DNA from: Colwellia demingiae
GTDB taxonomy: Bacteria; Pseudomonadota; Gammaproteobacteria; Enterobacterales; Alteromonadaceae
Length of the DNA: 64,000 bases
NCBI RefSeq assembly: GCF_007954275.1
Contig: NZ_VOLT01000002.1
Coordinates: 558,001-622,000 of the forward strand
Direction: 5' to 3'
Part shown: piece by piece, positions 1 through 8,604 of the stretch
Layout of the letters: each line of letters opens with the position of its first letter
Position numbering within the stretch: position 1 is the first letter of the stretch
The notes under the pieces: model-generated
The model's input: only the letters and a program-made list of their open reading frames with translations
The model's database searches: none
What the model was told of the DNA's origin: nothing
Program-made: the position numbers and the translations under genes

Positions 1-471
1 TTGCCTCAAGAAATGTTAACCAAAATGTTGGCAGCGAAAAACTTCCAATCTGCGATGCAAATGTTACGTCAGATTGAGTTCAGCATCTTTGATTTTACTA
101 TGCATGAAAGCTTTGACCCGAAAGCATTAAACAATGAGAAACATATTCAGCAAGTGCTCGATAATGTTAGAACTAAATACTCAGTTGTAACCGCACCTGA
201 ATTTAACCGCTTCCAACATGGCTTTAGTCACATCTTTGGTGGTGGCTATTCAGCAGGTTACTACAGCTACAAATGGGCAGAAGTCTTATCAGCTGACGCC
301 TTTGGCTTATTCGAAGAGCAAGGTATCTTCAATGAAGAAACCGGTCAGTCATTCTTAACCAATATTTTAGAGAAAGGTGGCAGCGAAGAGCCAAGCGAGT
401 TGTTTAAAAACTTCAGAGGCAGAACACCAGAAATTGATGCGTTATTACGTCACTCTGGCATCGAAGCTTAA
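1..471 (+). CDS. prlC: Oligopeptidase A (M3 metallopeptidase), C-terminal part
   Basis: This is the last ~156 residues of a zinc metallopeptidase of the M3 (thimet oligopeptidase) family, a cytoplasmic enzyme that degrades short peptides such as cleaved signal peptides. The stretch HGFSHIFGGGYSAGYYSYKW followed by AEVLSADAF is the hallmark C-terminal block of oligopeptidase A/Dcp enzymes, and the terminal FRGR-PEIDALLRHSGI matches the end of PrlC. The catalytic HEXXH lies upstream of the window, so the gene is cut at the window edge; full-length members are about 680 residues. The first codon shown is not a real start. It reads into the glycosylase-like gene 18 bases downstream and probably shares its transcript. 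Confidence 0.93.
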   Translation: MPQEMLTKMLAAKNFQSAMQMLRQIEFSIFDFTMHESFDPKALNNEKHIQQVLDNVRTKYSVVTAPEFNRFQHGFSHIFGGGYSAGYYSYKWAEVLSADAFGLFEEQGIFNEETGQSFLTNILEKGGSEEPSELFKNFRGRTPEIDALLRHSGIEA

Positions 472-489
472 CTGAGTAAATACATCACA

Positions 490-1221
490 ATGACACACGA
501 ATCGTTTAAATCATTATATCAACGTGCCGCCGATCGAAAAGGTGGCACACCGGCACTAGAGCTATTGTTAGGTAAAAGAATATTGGGCAAGAAATTGCTC
601 GACGATAACGCAGCAGAACAAAGTATTGTTCAACTCACTGACGATAGAGTTTTAGCCGCTTTTACCAAGCAGATTTTTAAATCTGGTTTTGTATGGCGAG
701 TTGTTGAAAACAAATGGCCTGACTTTGAAGAGCACTTTTTTAATTTTAATATTGAAAAAATGCTGATGATGCCTGAAGAAATGTTGGAACGAAAAGCGGC
801 AGATCCGAAAATCATTCGTAATTATAATAAAGTCAAAACGATTAAAGCCAATGCGCAGATGATGTTTGATATCACACTAGATAAAAACATCAGCTTTGCG
901 CAGTTTATTAATGACTGGCCAAGTGAAGATATCATTGGCTTATGGGCTTATTTGAAAAAGCATGGTCAACGCTTAGGCGGTAATACTGGGCCATACGCAC
1001 TTAGATTATTAGGCAAAGATACCTTCATTTTAAGCAGTGATGTTGAAGCTTATTTAAGGGCACAGCAGATCATAGATGGCGGCTTGCAAAGTAAAAAAAG
1101 CTTAACCGCTATTCAAGCGTTTTTTAATACATTACAAAAACAAAGTGGCTATAACTTAACACAGTTAAGTCGTTTGATTGCTTTTGCTAGTGCCGATAAT
1201 TATGTGCAGGTTGGAGAGTAA
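490..1221 (+). CDS. DNA-3-methyladenine glycosylase I-like protein
   Basis: The 243-residue protein resembles the Tag (3-methyladenine DNA glycosylase I) superfamily of helix-hairpin-helix base-excision repair enzymes. The blocks QIFKSGFVWRVVENKWPDFE (about residues 61-80) and ADPKIIRNYNKVKTIKANA (about 104-122) correspond to the conserved core where Tag enzymes have SWxTVLxKR and IIRNxxKIxA. The N-terminal and C-terminal cysteine/histidine zinc site of E. coli Tag is not evident and the protein is longer than E. coli Tag (187 residues), so it belongs to a divergent branch and substrate specificity is uncertain. It lies 18 bases after prlC. Its last codons form one arm of a strong hairpin shared with the convergent manC gene. 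Confidence 0.75.
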   Translation: MTHESFKSLYQRAADRKGGTPALELLLGKRILGKKLLDDNAAEQSIVQLTDDRVLAAFTKQIFKSGFVWRVVENKWPDFEEHFFNFNIEKMLMMPEEMLERKAADPKIIRNYNKVKTIKANAQMMFDITLDKNISFAQFINDWPSEDIIGLWAYLKKHGQRLGGNTGPYALRLLGKDTFILSSDVEAYLRAQQIIDGGLQSKKSLTAIQAFFNTLQKQSGYNLTQLSRLIAFASADNYVQVGE

Positions 1222-1231
1222 CCTGCACATA
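1201..1231. terminator. Bidirectional hairpin between convergent genes
   Basis: A perfect 12-bp stem (TATGTGCAGGTT at 1201-1212 and AACCTGCACATA at 1220-1231) encloses a 7-base loop. The left arm and loop are the last codons and stop of the glycosylase gene. The hairpin sits 9 bases beyond the full-length manC stop at 1241-1243, so it could end transcription from both sides. No long T-tract follows on either strand. Confidence 0.6.
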
Positions 1232-1240
1232 ATTTACTAT

Positions 1241-2674
1241 CTAAGCACGGCCATACTTATCTTCAAAACGAACAATGTCATCCTCACCTAAATAACTACC
1301 CGATTGTACTTCAATCATTTCTAATGGTAGTTTCCCTGGGTTTTCTAGCGCATGAACAGCGCCAACAGGAATATAAGCTGATTGATTTTAAGTTAATAAC
1401 ACGGCTTTTTCATCTATCGTTACTTTCGCTGTACCCGACACTATGATCCAGTGTTCAGCTCTGTGATGATGCATTTGCACTGATAGTTTAGCGCCTGGCT
1501 TTACAGTAATGCGTTTAACTTGGAAACGCTCTCCCGTATCAATACAGTCATATTTTCCCCACGGGCGGTAGGCTTCACGATGTAATACTGCCTCACTACG
1601 CTTATCGGCCTTTAACTGCTCAACTATTTGTTTAACTTCTTGTACTTTATCTTTATTGGCAACTAATACAGCATCAGGTGTATCAATAATCACTAAGTTA
1701 TCAACACCAACTGTTGCAATCAGCTTGTTTTGACTGTGAATATAACTGTTAGTCGTTTGCTGAGCAATTACGTCACCTTTTAACACATTTTTGTCATCAT
1801 TCTGATGGCAAACTTCCCAAAGAGCAGAATAAGAGCCAACATCGCTCCAACCAGCGTCAAGCGGCACAACAACAGCTGAATCAGTTTTTTCCATTACGGC
1901 ATAATCAATTGACTCACTAGCACAAGCTAAAAAATCAGCCTTGTTTGGACGAAGAAAATCAAGATCTTGCTCAACACCTTTCATCGCTTGATGACAATTG
2001 TCTAAAATATCACCTCGATGTTTAGCTAACTCTTCTAAATAGCGCGAGGCTTTAAATAAGAACATACCGCTATTCCATAAATACTCACCCGAGTCTAAAT
2101 AGCCTTCAGCTGTAATTTCATCTGGTTTTTCTACAAACTGAGCCACTTCAAAGGTAGATCCTTTTAGCTCACTGCCTTTCTTAATATAGCCGTAGCCCGT
2201 TTCAGCATGAGTCGGCACAATACCAAAAGTAACTAACTTTCCTTGCTCTGCAGCAAGACTTGCTTGTTCAACGGCTTTATGAAAAGCGGTAGTATCTTGA
2301 ATAACATGATCGGCCGCTAAAACTAACAACATGGCGTTTTCATCTTTTTCTAAGGCATGAATTGCGGCTAGCGCTACCGCAGGTGCGGTATTACGTCCTT
2401 CGGGCTCAAGCAATATAGTACTTTGCTCTTGCGATAATTGTCGAACTTGTTCTGCCACTAAAAAACGATGCTCTTCATTACAAATGAAGACGGGTTCACA
2501 ACTGTTTTTAGGCAAGCGTAATAACGTATCTTGCAACATGCTAGTATCATTAACTAATGGTAAAAACTGTTTAGGGAAAAGGGCACGAGAAAGTGGCCAA
2601 AGTCGTGTGCCGCTACCGCCACACATTATTGCAGGGAAAATAGATACCGCAGAAGACGTTGTTTTTGTATTCAT
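1241..2674 (-). pseudogene. manC: Mannose-1-phosphate guanylyltransferase / mannose-6-phosphate isomerase with premature stop
   Basis: This bifunctional enzyme family makes GDP-mannose, a precursor of mannose, fucose and colitose residues in exopolysaccharide. The guanylyltransferase domain (residues ~10-300) carries the nucleotide-binding signature [13 protein letters not shown] and FVEKP. The type II phosphomannose isomerase cupin begins near residue 360 ([18 protein letters not shown]). Codon 429 is TAA (bases 1390-1388) where relatives have Glu in a LLTENQS motif, so one G-to-T change (GAA to TAA) explains it. Beyond the stop the same frame continues intact for 48 codons ([18 protein letters not shown] ... 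[14 protein letters not shown]) to a TAG at 1241-1243, giving the family-typical 477 residues. The guanylyltransferase half may still work, but the isomerase loses the end of its barrel, including the conserved His of VHALENPG. It could be a recent nonsense mutation, a sequencing error or a readthrough case. Confidence 0.88.
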
Positions 2675-2846
2675 ATTTATTCCGTTGATGATATTGAAGT
2701 TTCATAGAAAATAATGCGGTTATAGTAAGCGATACTAAAACCTCTTTATGTAATATTTTTTTACTTCTGGGTATTTTTAGAAAGAACCTTATTTACCCTG
2801 ATAGCCCTCCAGATAAAACAACAGTAATAATTATGGAGAGTAGAGC

Positions 2847-2893
2847 TTTTTCTAATTCCAGCTGAATCATGCATCTTCAAGTGGAGCGGGTAT
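2847..2893 (-). repeat. Fragment of a dispersed MITE-like repeat end
   Basis: Read on the minus strand this 47-base stretch begins TATACCCGCTCC, continues CACTTGAAGATGCATGATTC and ends AGCTGGAATTAGAAAAAG. The left end of the complete element at 45943 has the same layout, and 19 bases (GATTCAGCTGGAATTAGAA) are identical. It looks like an isolated terminal repeat left by a non-autonomous element, or a solo end. Confidence 0.6.
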
Positions 2894-2955
2894 ATTATCT
2901 AAATGTGTATTATTTCGTTTAAAATAATTTTTACTAACGACAATAACATATAAAT

Positions 2956-2974
2956 GTATGTATAATTTACATAC
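2956..2974. promoter_or_regulatory. Inverted repeat upstream of xrtA, possible operator
   Basis: GTATGTA (2956-2962) and TACATAC (2968-2974) form a perfect 7-bp inverted repeat around a 5-base spacer, 121 bases upstream of the xrtA start. The size and symmetry suit a dimeric regulator. No regulator family could be assigned, and such a repeat can occur by chance in AT-rich DNA. Confidence 0.25.
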
Positions 2975-3095
2975 TGTTAATACCATTTATTACCCGTTGA
3001 ATTTAGCTGCAGCCTGTTTTTATTAAAACATAGAAGTAAAGTAATTTACAAAAATTTTATCTACATAGAAAAATAATATCATTAAGGGTAATACT

Positions 3096-4436
3096 TTGAA
3101 TATAAAAAAAATCAATTCAAATATATTTAAACATAATTTTTCACCTTTCATCTTAATACTTTCAATTACAATATTAATAGCCCTGTTAAATATTCCTATT
3201 ATGCAGACCCTATGGAGCTATAGTTTTGATGATGGCACTTATTCACACGCTTATTTTATTCCTCTTATTGTTGCTTATTTATTTTATGTGATAAATAACA
3301 ATGGAGAATTAAAGTATAGAGAAACTATATCTTTACCTGCTTCAGTACTACTAATTATAAGTGCATATATACTTTTTGTTACGTCAACTGCGCAAATTAG
3401 CCTGTTATACTGGTTGGCCATTTTATTATTACTTTGTTCAAGTATTATTTTTGTTTTCAATGCTAATATCAAAATAGCTTCAGCCGCATCCTATTTTATT
3501 TTTTTACTCCCTGTGTGGGGAATATTAACCATTCCTCTACAAGACCTATCAGTATTTGCTGCTAATACCCTTTTGGGGTTCACTACTATTCCTGTATTTG
3601 TTGAAGAGCAGTTTGTACACATTCCATCAGGGATATTTGAAATTGCTGGTGGTTGTAGTGGGTTACGCTACTTGATTACTTCTCTAGCAATTAGCACTTT
3701 ATTTTCCTTTCTATATCTTAGAACTATCAAAAATACCGCTACCTTTATTTCAGTGGCAATACTTGGTGCGTTATTAACAAACTGGTTACGAATATCAATC
3801 TTAATTATCATTGGTCACCAGACGGAAATGACAAGTGACTTAATGACCGATCATAATATGTTTGGTTGGTACCTTTACATTCCCTTTATATTCTTACTGT
3901 TTAAGTTTGGTGGGTATCTTGCTGATAAAGAAAATAACAAACCAATCACATCTGACAGTTCAGCCAAAATACAACTGAATACGCCTAGTTGGCCGTTAGC
4001 TATTATTTTGTTTACTATTTTATTGTTTTCTTCTACCTCATTACACATGTCAACAACAACAACTCCTGAAACAAAACTTATAGATGTGCTTAATCAACCA
4101 ATCATTTATAACTATTCAACGGTTGAAGTTATCACTAACAACTCAAATAAAACGCAATTAGTTTACAATTTTAGTGAAGATAATTTAGAATCAAAACCCA
4201 CTTTTTTTGAAAATAATTTTATTCCTAAAAATTGGCTTATTATTGGTAAAGTTATAAACAATGAAGAGCAAGTTATTAAAATAAAAAATGGCAAAAGAAC
4301 TGCTGTTATTACCCTCCGTTATGAAATATCAGGACTAAAAATTGGAAGTTCCTCGCGATTCAAGCTTGAAAGGCTTAAGCAAGCAATGTTTGGACAAACA
4401 AAAACTAAACTGCATTGGCAATTTCAACTAGATTAA
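3096..4436 (+). CDS. xrtA: Exosortase A (XrtA), cysteine transpeptidase-like membrane protein
   Basis: Exosortases are inner-membrane enzymes that recognise C-terminal PEP-CTERM sorting tags and are thought to cleave and transfer the tagged proteins, usually beside exopolysaccharide loci. Residues 1-290 form about eight membrane segments. The catalytic triad is visible: Cys187 in GGCSGLRYL, Arg232 in TNWLRI and His253 in MTDHNMFGW. After a last membrane segment near 300-320, about 125 residues form a periplasmic tail resembling the EpsI-type domain that is fused to some XrtA proteins. The start is a TTG preceded by AAGGGT about seven bases upstream; no in-frame ATG fits better. The gene marks the left edge of the polysaccharide locus, and its partner export and regulatory genes lie 31-42 kb to the right. 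Confidence 0.9.
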   Translation: MNIKKINSNIFKHNFSPFILILSITILIALLNIPIMQTLWSYSFDDGTYSHAYFIPLIVAYLFYVINNNGELKYRETISLPASVLLIISAYILFVTSTAQISLLYWLAILLLLCSSIIFVFNANIKIASAASYFIFLLPVWGILTIPLQDLSVFAANTLLGFTTIPVFVEEQFVHIPSGIFEIAGGCSGLRYLITSLAISTLFSFLYLRTIKNTATFISVAILGALLTNWLRISILIIIGHQTEMTSDLMTDHNMFGWYLYIPFIFLLFKFGGYLADKENNKPITSDSSAKIQLNTPSWPLAIILFTILLFSSTSLHMSTTTTPETKLIDVLNQPIIYNYSTVEVITNNSNKTQLVYNFSEDNLESKPTFFENNFIPKNWLIIGKVINNEEQVIKIKNGKRTAVITLRYEISGLKIGSSSRFKLERLKQAMFGQTKTKLHWQFQLD

Positions 4437-4441
4437 ATGCA

Positions 4442-4795
4442 ATGAATGCACACACAAAAAGGTTATATTATGAGAGAGGGATTATATTAGCAGGAGGTAG
4501 TGGTACTAGACTTTATCCACTAACCAAAGTTGTTAGTAAACAGTTAATGCCTATTTATGACAAACCTATTGTTTACGACCCATTGACCACGCTTATGCAA
4601 GCAGGCATAAACGATATTTTAGTGATATCAACAAATACGCGACTGGTTAGATCATGCACACGGCATTGATTTAGTACTTATAAAGATCGTGTTGGTGAAA
4701 ACTATAATATTGGCGGTAATAATGAATAATGGTGGCAAAGCGTGATTGACGGTAGTTATCAAGATTGAATTAAAGAGCAGTATTGTTCGAAATAA
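4442..4795 (+). pseudogene. Fused relic of rmlA (5' end) and rmlB (3' end)
   Basis: The first ~65 codons encode the N-terminus of glucose-1-phosphate thymidylyltransferase RmlA ([20 protein letters not shown], then [19 protein letters not shown]). At about 4638 the reading changes abruptly, in another frame, to the C-terminus of dTDP-glucose 4,6-dehydratase RmlB ([14 protein letters not shown]). A further frameshift near 4680 leads to KDRVGENYNIGGNNE, a TAA, WWQSVIDGSYQD, a TGA in place of Trp, and IKEQYCSK with a terminal TAA. The simplest reading is that a deletion joined the two genes of a former rhamnose operon and the junction product then decayed. No complete dTDP-rhamnose gene remains in the window. 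The relic begins six bases after the xrtA stop, so it was probably cotranscribed with xrtA. Confidence 0.85.
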
Positions 4796-4810
4796 TGACC
4801 AATCGGTGGA

Positions 4811-4832
4811 GAGGCTCTAAAATAGAGTCCTC
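4811..4832 (+). terminator. Rho-independent terminator after xrtA and the rml relic
   Basis: GAGGCTCTA (4811-4819) pairs with TAGAGTCCTC (4823-4832) through a nine-pair stem with one bulged T and an AAA loop, followed by the T-rich run CTTATTTTTAT. It ends eight bases before the stop of the convergent lipoprotein gene and could serve both strands. Confidence 0.6.
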
Positions 4833-4839
4833 CTTATTT

Positions 4840-5961
4840 TTATAAAACCTCTAAAGTAATATCATCAACTAAAAAATTTCCTTCATAATAGTTAATATGC
4901 GGTTCACCTAGCATAAAGTATTCAGGATAAGCACTGTCTTTAGGCCAGGAAATAAAGTCTTTTTCTAAAAAGCTTTGCTTTCTATTATCAGCACAAGCAG
5001 GATCTAGCTCTTCAACCGTTTGATTGTAGTGAAACACACAATTCTTTCTAATATTGATTGTATCTTTATAGGTTGTAAGCCCCCCATTTTTAAAATTCCC
5101 TGTGATTGAAAATTGATAAAAAAGTGCGGTTCTAACAAACGTCACCGTATACCATTCATTGTCGAGATAAGAATCCATAGGTACATCAGAAATATGTTGC
5201 CATTTATTATCAAGGTAGCTAATAAATTTTTTTCCAAAAGCTTGATGAGTTTCACTTTTTCCATCAAGCGCAATAACATTTACCGAGTTATTAAAATTTT
5301 TCCTGTTCCAACTATCGATAACAAATTTACGATGATGATGAATCCAAATATTGTTATGTGGCTTAGGTGGTTTATCCAGTATAGCTAACCAATAAAACCC
5401 ATTGTGACCCACACTCGACATTTTACGCCAAGGTCCCGCATTTTCATCACCCTTGCTGTAACCATTAAGCTTACTTTCATTACCATAATTAGCAAAACCT
5501 ATTTTTAAACTAATACGATATTTTGGCGGTAAAGGTTTTTTAGATCGGAGAACCACGCCATCGGTATGATCGGGGGTTGATATTTTTAATACCTGGTTAC
5601 TTGCATCCATAGGATCTGACACAACATCTAAATAATCCAATAGAATCGGATCTTCAGTACGAGTATAAATCTCTGCCGTTAACCAATTCCCTTCACCTAT
5701 TGAAATAGTATTTCTATAAGCTTCAGGCGGAAGAATATTTTGTTGTTGATAATATTCTCCCGACTCAGAATAGGGACCCTCGTATTTTGCAGCATCAACA
5801 CGCCACGCTGGAATATCAGAAAAAGGGAAGCTTTCAAAATTTTCTCTATAAGATTGATTAGCACTTTCTTCATTTACTTTATTTATTAAAAAATCATCAC
5901 TTTCAGAACAAGCAAATAATAAAAAAAAACAAACTAGGCACGCACCATTTCTTATTTTCAT
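4840..5961 (-). CDS. Predicted lipoprotein, possibly polysaccharide-binding or -cleaving
   Basis: I do not recognise this family. From the ATG at 5961 (373 residues) a short basic N-terminus and hydrophobic stretch end in the lipobox LLFAC, with Cys18 as the lipidation site, so the protein is probably tethered to a membrane facing the periplasm or the outside. That start has GGAAG eight bases upstream; a further ATG at 5979 has no such site. The body is rich in Trp, Tyr and Asn with alternating beta-strand patterns (for example WYTVTFVRT and FYQFSITGNF) and ends in FLVDDITLEVL, as in concanavalin-like jelly-roll domains of polysaccharide lyases or carbohydrate-binding modules. It is the last gene of a five-gene minus-strand operon with two glycosyltransferases, so a role in handling the polymer is inferred. 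Confidence 0.6.
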   Translation of the reverse strand: MKIRNGACLVCFFLLFACSESDDFLINKVNEESANQSYRENFESFPFSDIPAWRVDAAKYEGPYSESGEYYQQQNILPPEAYRNTISIGEGNWLTAEIYTRTEDPILLDYLDVVSDPMDASNQVLKISTPDHTDGVVLRSKKPLPPKYRISLKIGFANYGNESKLNGYSKGDENAGPWRKMSSVGHNGFYWLAILDKPPKPHNNIWIHHHRKFVIDSWNRKNFNNSVNVIALDGKSETHQAFGKKFISYLDNKWQHISDVPMDSYLDNEWYTVTFVRTALFYQFSITGNFKNGGLTTYKDTINIRKNCVFHYNQTVEELDPACADNRKQSFLEKDFISWPKDSAYPEYFMLGEPHINYYEGNFLVDDITLEVL

Positions 5962-5987
5962 TTTCCAGCTTCCATTCATATCGCTTA

Positions 5988-7016
5988 TTATAATTTTATA
6001 TCATGACTTAATGGCACAGCCTTTTTGTCTTCTAACCTATCATAAAGCAACGTAGAGACTTCATTAGGGTTGCTAATTGGATCCCAGATAGGCGAAATAC
6101 GTCTTTTAAGGCCACTTGCCACACGGTCAATAAAGTTTGCTGCTGGTATAGGGATATACAGCCATCGCAGTAACATATATATTCTACGACGTATGCACCA
6201 AAAATAAATTGCTTGTTCACCATACCATTTATAGCCCCAACGCTTCTCGAATAATTCATGGGAATATTTACCAATTTTAGCGTTCCAGCGGTAGTTAAAA
6301 TATTTAAGATCATTTAACTCCCCTCTAGTACCTAGGTTATCAAAATAGATTATTGATTTGGGTTCAGAAAATAAAAGCTCGCCTTTAGCCGTTAGTTGCA
6401 TGCCAATATCTAAATGTTCCCGTATAGTCATGTACGGTAATTCGATATTATCAAAAGCATCTGTTCTAAACATCACACCATGGAGCTCAAATGCATGTGT
6501 TGGTTGAATTTCAGTTGGCATGTTTTCAGGCAATTCACGACGATAAAGTTTATGTTCAAGTAAATAAGGAATACCTTCAACATCAACAACTCTAATTTCA
6601 ACATTAAATGAGTGATTACGAGTATAAGCACCATCTACACCACCGGTTTCTAAAATTAAAGGAGCAATAACTGCTGCGCCAGTGTTTTCGCCAGTTTCAA
6701 TTAATGGTGGTAACCAGTTTTCAGATACTCTTGAATCATTATCAAGTAGAAAAGTAAAAGGTGTTTTTATTTCCCCTTGGACCTTTAAAAGACCTTCCAT
6801 TGGTATCATTAAACCATAAGACAATATACTAGCGTTTGACTTACCAGAGATGCTTTTTTGTGCTTTTGATAATTCCGACTTTGGGTACCCTAGATCTAAA
6901 ATAACAAGGTCAAATAAATTTTCATCGGTATATCGATAAACAAGATCGATGCACTCAGATAAACCGCTAAATCGATCTCTGGGAGAGATTACAATAGTCA
7001 CTTTTTTTTGTGTCAT
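5988..7016 (-). CDS. Glycosyltransferase family 2 protein
   Basis: This 342-residue cytoplasmic protein has a GT-A fold: a nucleotide-binding N-terminus (KVTIVISPRDR) and the metal-binding LLDNDSRV motif at residues ~90-97, equivalent to the DxD. No transmembrane segment is obvious, though the C-terminal third (RRRIYMLLRWLYIPIPAANF) is amphipathic and may touch the membrane. It probably adds one sugar of the repeat unit; donor and linkage cannot be told. A decayed paralogue lies at 11892-12868 on the other strand and matches it along its whole length. It sits 8 bases upstream of the ATG at 5979, in the operon running from 10650 down to 4840. Confidence 0.85.
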   Translation of the reverse strand: MTQKKVTIVISPRDRFSGLSECIDLVYRYTDENLFDLVILDLGYPKSELSKAQKSISGKSNASILSYGLMIPMEGLLKVQGEIKTPFTFLLDNDSRVSENWLPPLIETGENTGAAVIAPLILETGGVDGAYTRNHSFNVEIRVVDVEGIPYLLEHKLYRRELPENMPTEIQPTHAFELHGVMFRTDAFDNIELPYMTIREHLDIGMQLTAKGELLFSEPKSIIYFDNLGTRGELNDLKYFNYRWNAKIGKYSHELFEKRWGYKWYGEQAIYFWCIRRRIYMLLRWLYIPIPAANFIDRVASGLKRRISPIWDPISNPNEVSTLLYDRLEDKKAVPLSHDIKL

Positions 7017-7047
7017 ATTTGAATTCCTTTCTTTTTACATTTCCTAT

Positions 7048-8604
7048 TCAAAATTGGGCGCCCAGTAAACTGTTTAACCAAGGTAAATCACTGGTAGTAG
7101 AGTACATCCAGCCAAAGCGCCTTGGGGGTTTTAAGGACCAATAGGGTTTATTTTGTTTTTTGTTTTTCTCTTTTATAAATCTAACATAACTCTGCTGACA
7201 TTGCTCAAGCAAAGCAGAAAATAACGTTTTCATCATAAAACCATCTCGGCCAGATGCTTCTTTTACATAAGTAGACTTCCCTAATAATCCCGCGACATCA
7301 CATGCATGTTGGGGATCAGTCCATTGATTTAATTCTTCTTGTTCTGAGTTTTCTATAGCAACAATATATTTAGGAATAACAATATTTTTCACACGCTTAT
7401 CGCCATAGAACAAACCATAGTTTAGAACAAAATCACCGAAAGCATCAATTAATGCCGCCGCCCGTTTATCATTTGTTAATAGATAGTATCGCCACAAAGC
7501 ATCCCCTAGTAACGCCATCATCCATGGAGAGCAAGCAGGTGAATTATCTCCCCATCCCTCATGAGATTTAAAGCTATGCTGCGGGCAGCCTCTTAGTTGC
7601 CAATCATCTTGTGGATTAAAAGTCATTTCTACCGTGGCATCGATAATATTATTTATACGGACTAATGCCGCTTCATCGTTAGATACTTCCCAATAAGAAA
7701 CCGCAGTATTTAATGCCGCGGCTTGGTTACGCTCAGTCCAAAACCCACGTCTTGAGCTGTAATTTTCATCCCAAGCTAAAGAGGCTTGATATATTTTTTT
7801 AAGCGCATTTTTAGCTTCACCACTTCCAGAGAGTAAAAAATCATAAAGTAACCCTTTGGGCATCGAATATTTAACATCAAAGCGTTTTTTTAACGTAAAC
7901 AGCCCTTCTTCATCAATGTGTTGTTGATAAAAAGAAGACAGTCTATTTCCCTCTGTTAACCAATGTTGTTCGCCACTCATGATAAACAGTTGAAAAATAG
8001 CTTGCGGGCGATCATATAACCATTGCCCTGCTTTATTAGCCGGATAGCCTTTCTTACTTAATAGATCTTGATTTGTAAAATAATAAGCATATTTTTTTTG
8101 GGGTTCTATGTACCAATCATGATCATCTTGATTATATTCTGGATGCAATAACAATGCCTGTGCTAACCAACTCTGCGTTGGAAAAATCAAAGTAACATCT
8201 ACTTGGTTTAAATAAGTCTCATTAGTAAGAGTAAGCTGATTTTTTTGATGATTGTGCCAGTAAAGAGTTAAATTTTTAGAAGCAAGGGTTTGTTGTTCAA
8301 CTTCAATTAATAATAAACGTATATAATTATCGCTGCTAACTTTATCGGTTTTAGGCCAAGCATTCACTATGGAAAATTTAGCTTGTATTTTTTCAATGCC
8401 AGCAATCAATTGTAGCGTAGCGTCATTAGAAATAAGCTCTTTAGGTACAGGGAGTAACAATCGAGTTAATTTAATTGTTGCTATTTGTTTTGCGATTTTC
8501 GGCTCAAGTTCAATATTTACCAATGAATCAGTTTGAGCACCAAAACTGTTTAATGACAAAACTAAAAGATAGAATAAAACAAGCCGAAAAATTAGTTTTA
8601 TCAT
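7048..8604 (-). CDS. Secreted protein of unknown function, probable alpha/alpha-toroid enzyme
   Basis: The 518-residue protein starts with a signal peptide (hydrophobic residues 5-20, cleavage near NSFGA), so it is exported. I do not recognise the family. The middle and C-terminal parts show repeated helical blocks with many aromatic and acidic residues (SHEGWGDNSPACSPWMMALL around residues 345-365, and AVSYWEVSNDEAAL), as in (alpha/alpha) toroid hydrolases, lyases and epimerases that act on polysaccharides. A cleavage or editing role in the periplasm is inferred from this and from the neighbours. Its ATG overlaps the stop of the upstream phosphatase-like gene by one base, indicating translational coupling. 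Confidence 0.6.
   Translation of the reverse strand: MIKLIFRLVLFYLLVLSLNSFGAQTDSLVNIELEPKIAKQIATIKLTRLLLPVPKELISNDATLQLIAGIEKIQAKFSIVNAWPKTDKVSSDNYIRLLLIEVEQQTLASKNLTLYWHNHQKNQLTLTNETYLNQVDVTLIFPTQSWLAQALLLHPEYNQDDHDWYIEPQKKYAYYFTNQDLLSKKGYPANKAGQWLYDRPQAIFQLFIMSGEQHWLTEGNRLSSFYQQHIDEEGLFTLKKRFDVKYSMPKGLLYDFLLSGSGEAKNALKKIYQASLAWDENYSSRRGFWTERNQAAALNTAVSYWEVSNDEAALVRINNIIDATVEMTFNPQDDWQLRGCPQHSFKSHEGWGDNSPACSPWMMALLGDALWRYYLLTNDKRAAALIDAFGDFVLNYGLFYGDKRVKNIVIPKYIVAIENSEQEELNQWTDPQHACDVAGLLGKSTYVKEASGRDGFMMKTLFSALLEQCQQSYVRFIKEKNKKQNKPYWSLKPPRRFGWMYSTTSDLPWLNSLLGAQF

Larger units (their letters stand above)
2675..3095. other. Divergent intergenic region between manC and xrtA
   Basis: This 421-base AT-rich gap lies between two divergently transcribed genes and should hold both promoters. 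It contains a fragment of a dispersed repeat (2847-2893) and a 7-bp inverted repeat (2956-2974), both listed separately. No coding stretch or RNA gene is visible. No convincing sigma-54 (-24/-12) motif was found by eye on either strand. Confidence 0.6.

Noticed and set aside
1388..1390. Recoded stop (selenocysteine or pyrrolysine) in manC
   Set aside because: The codon is TAA, which is not used for either residue, and homologues have Glu here.
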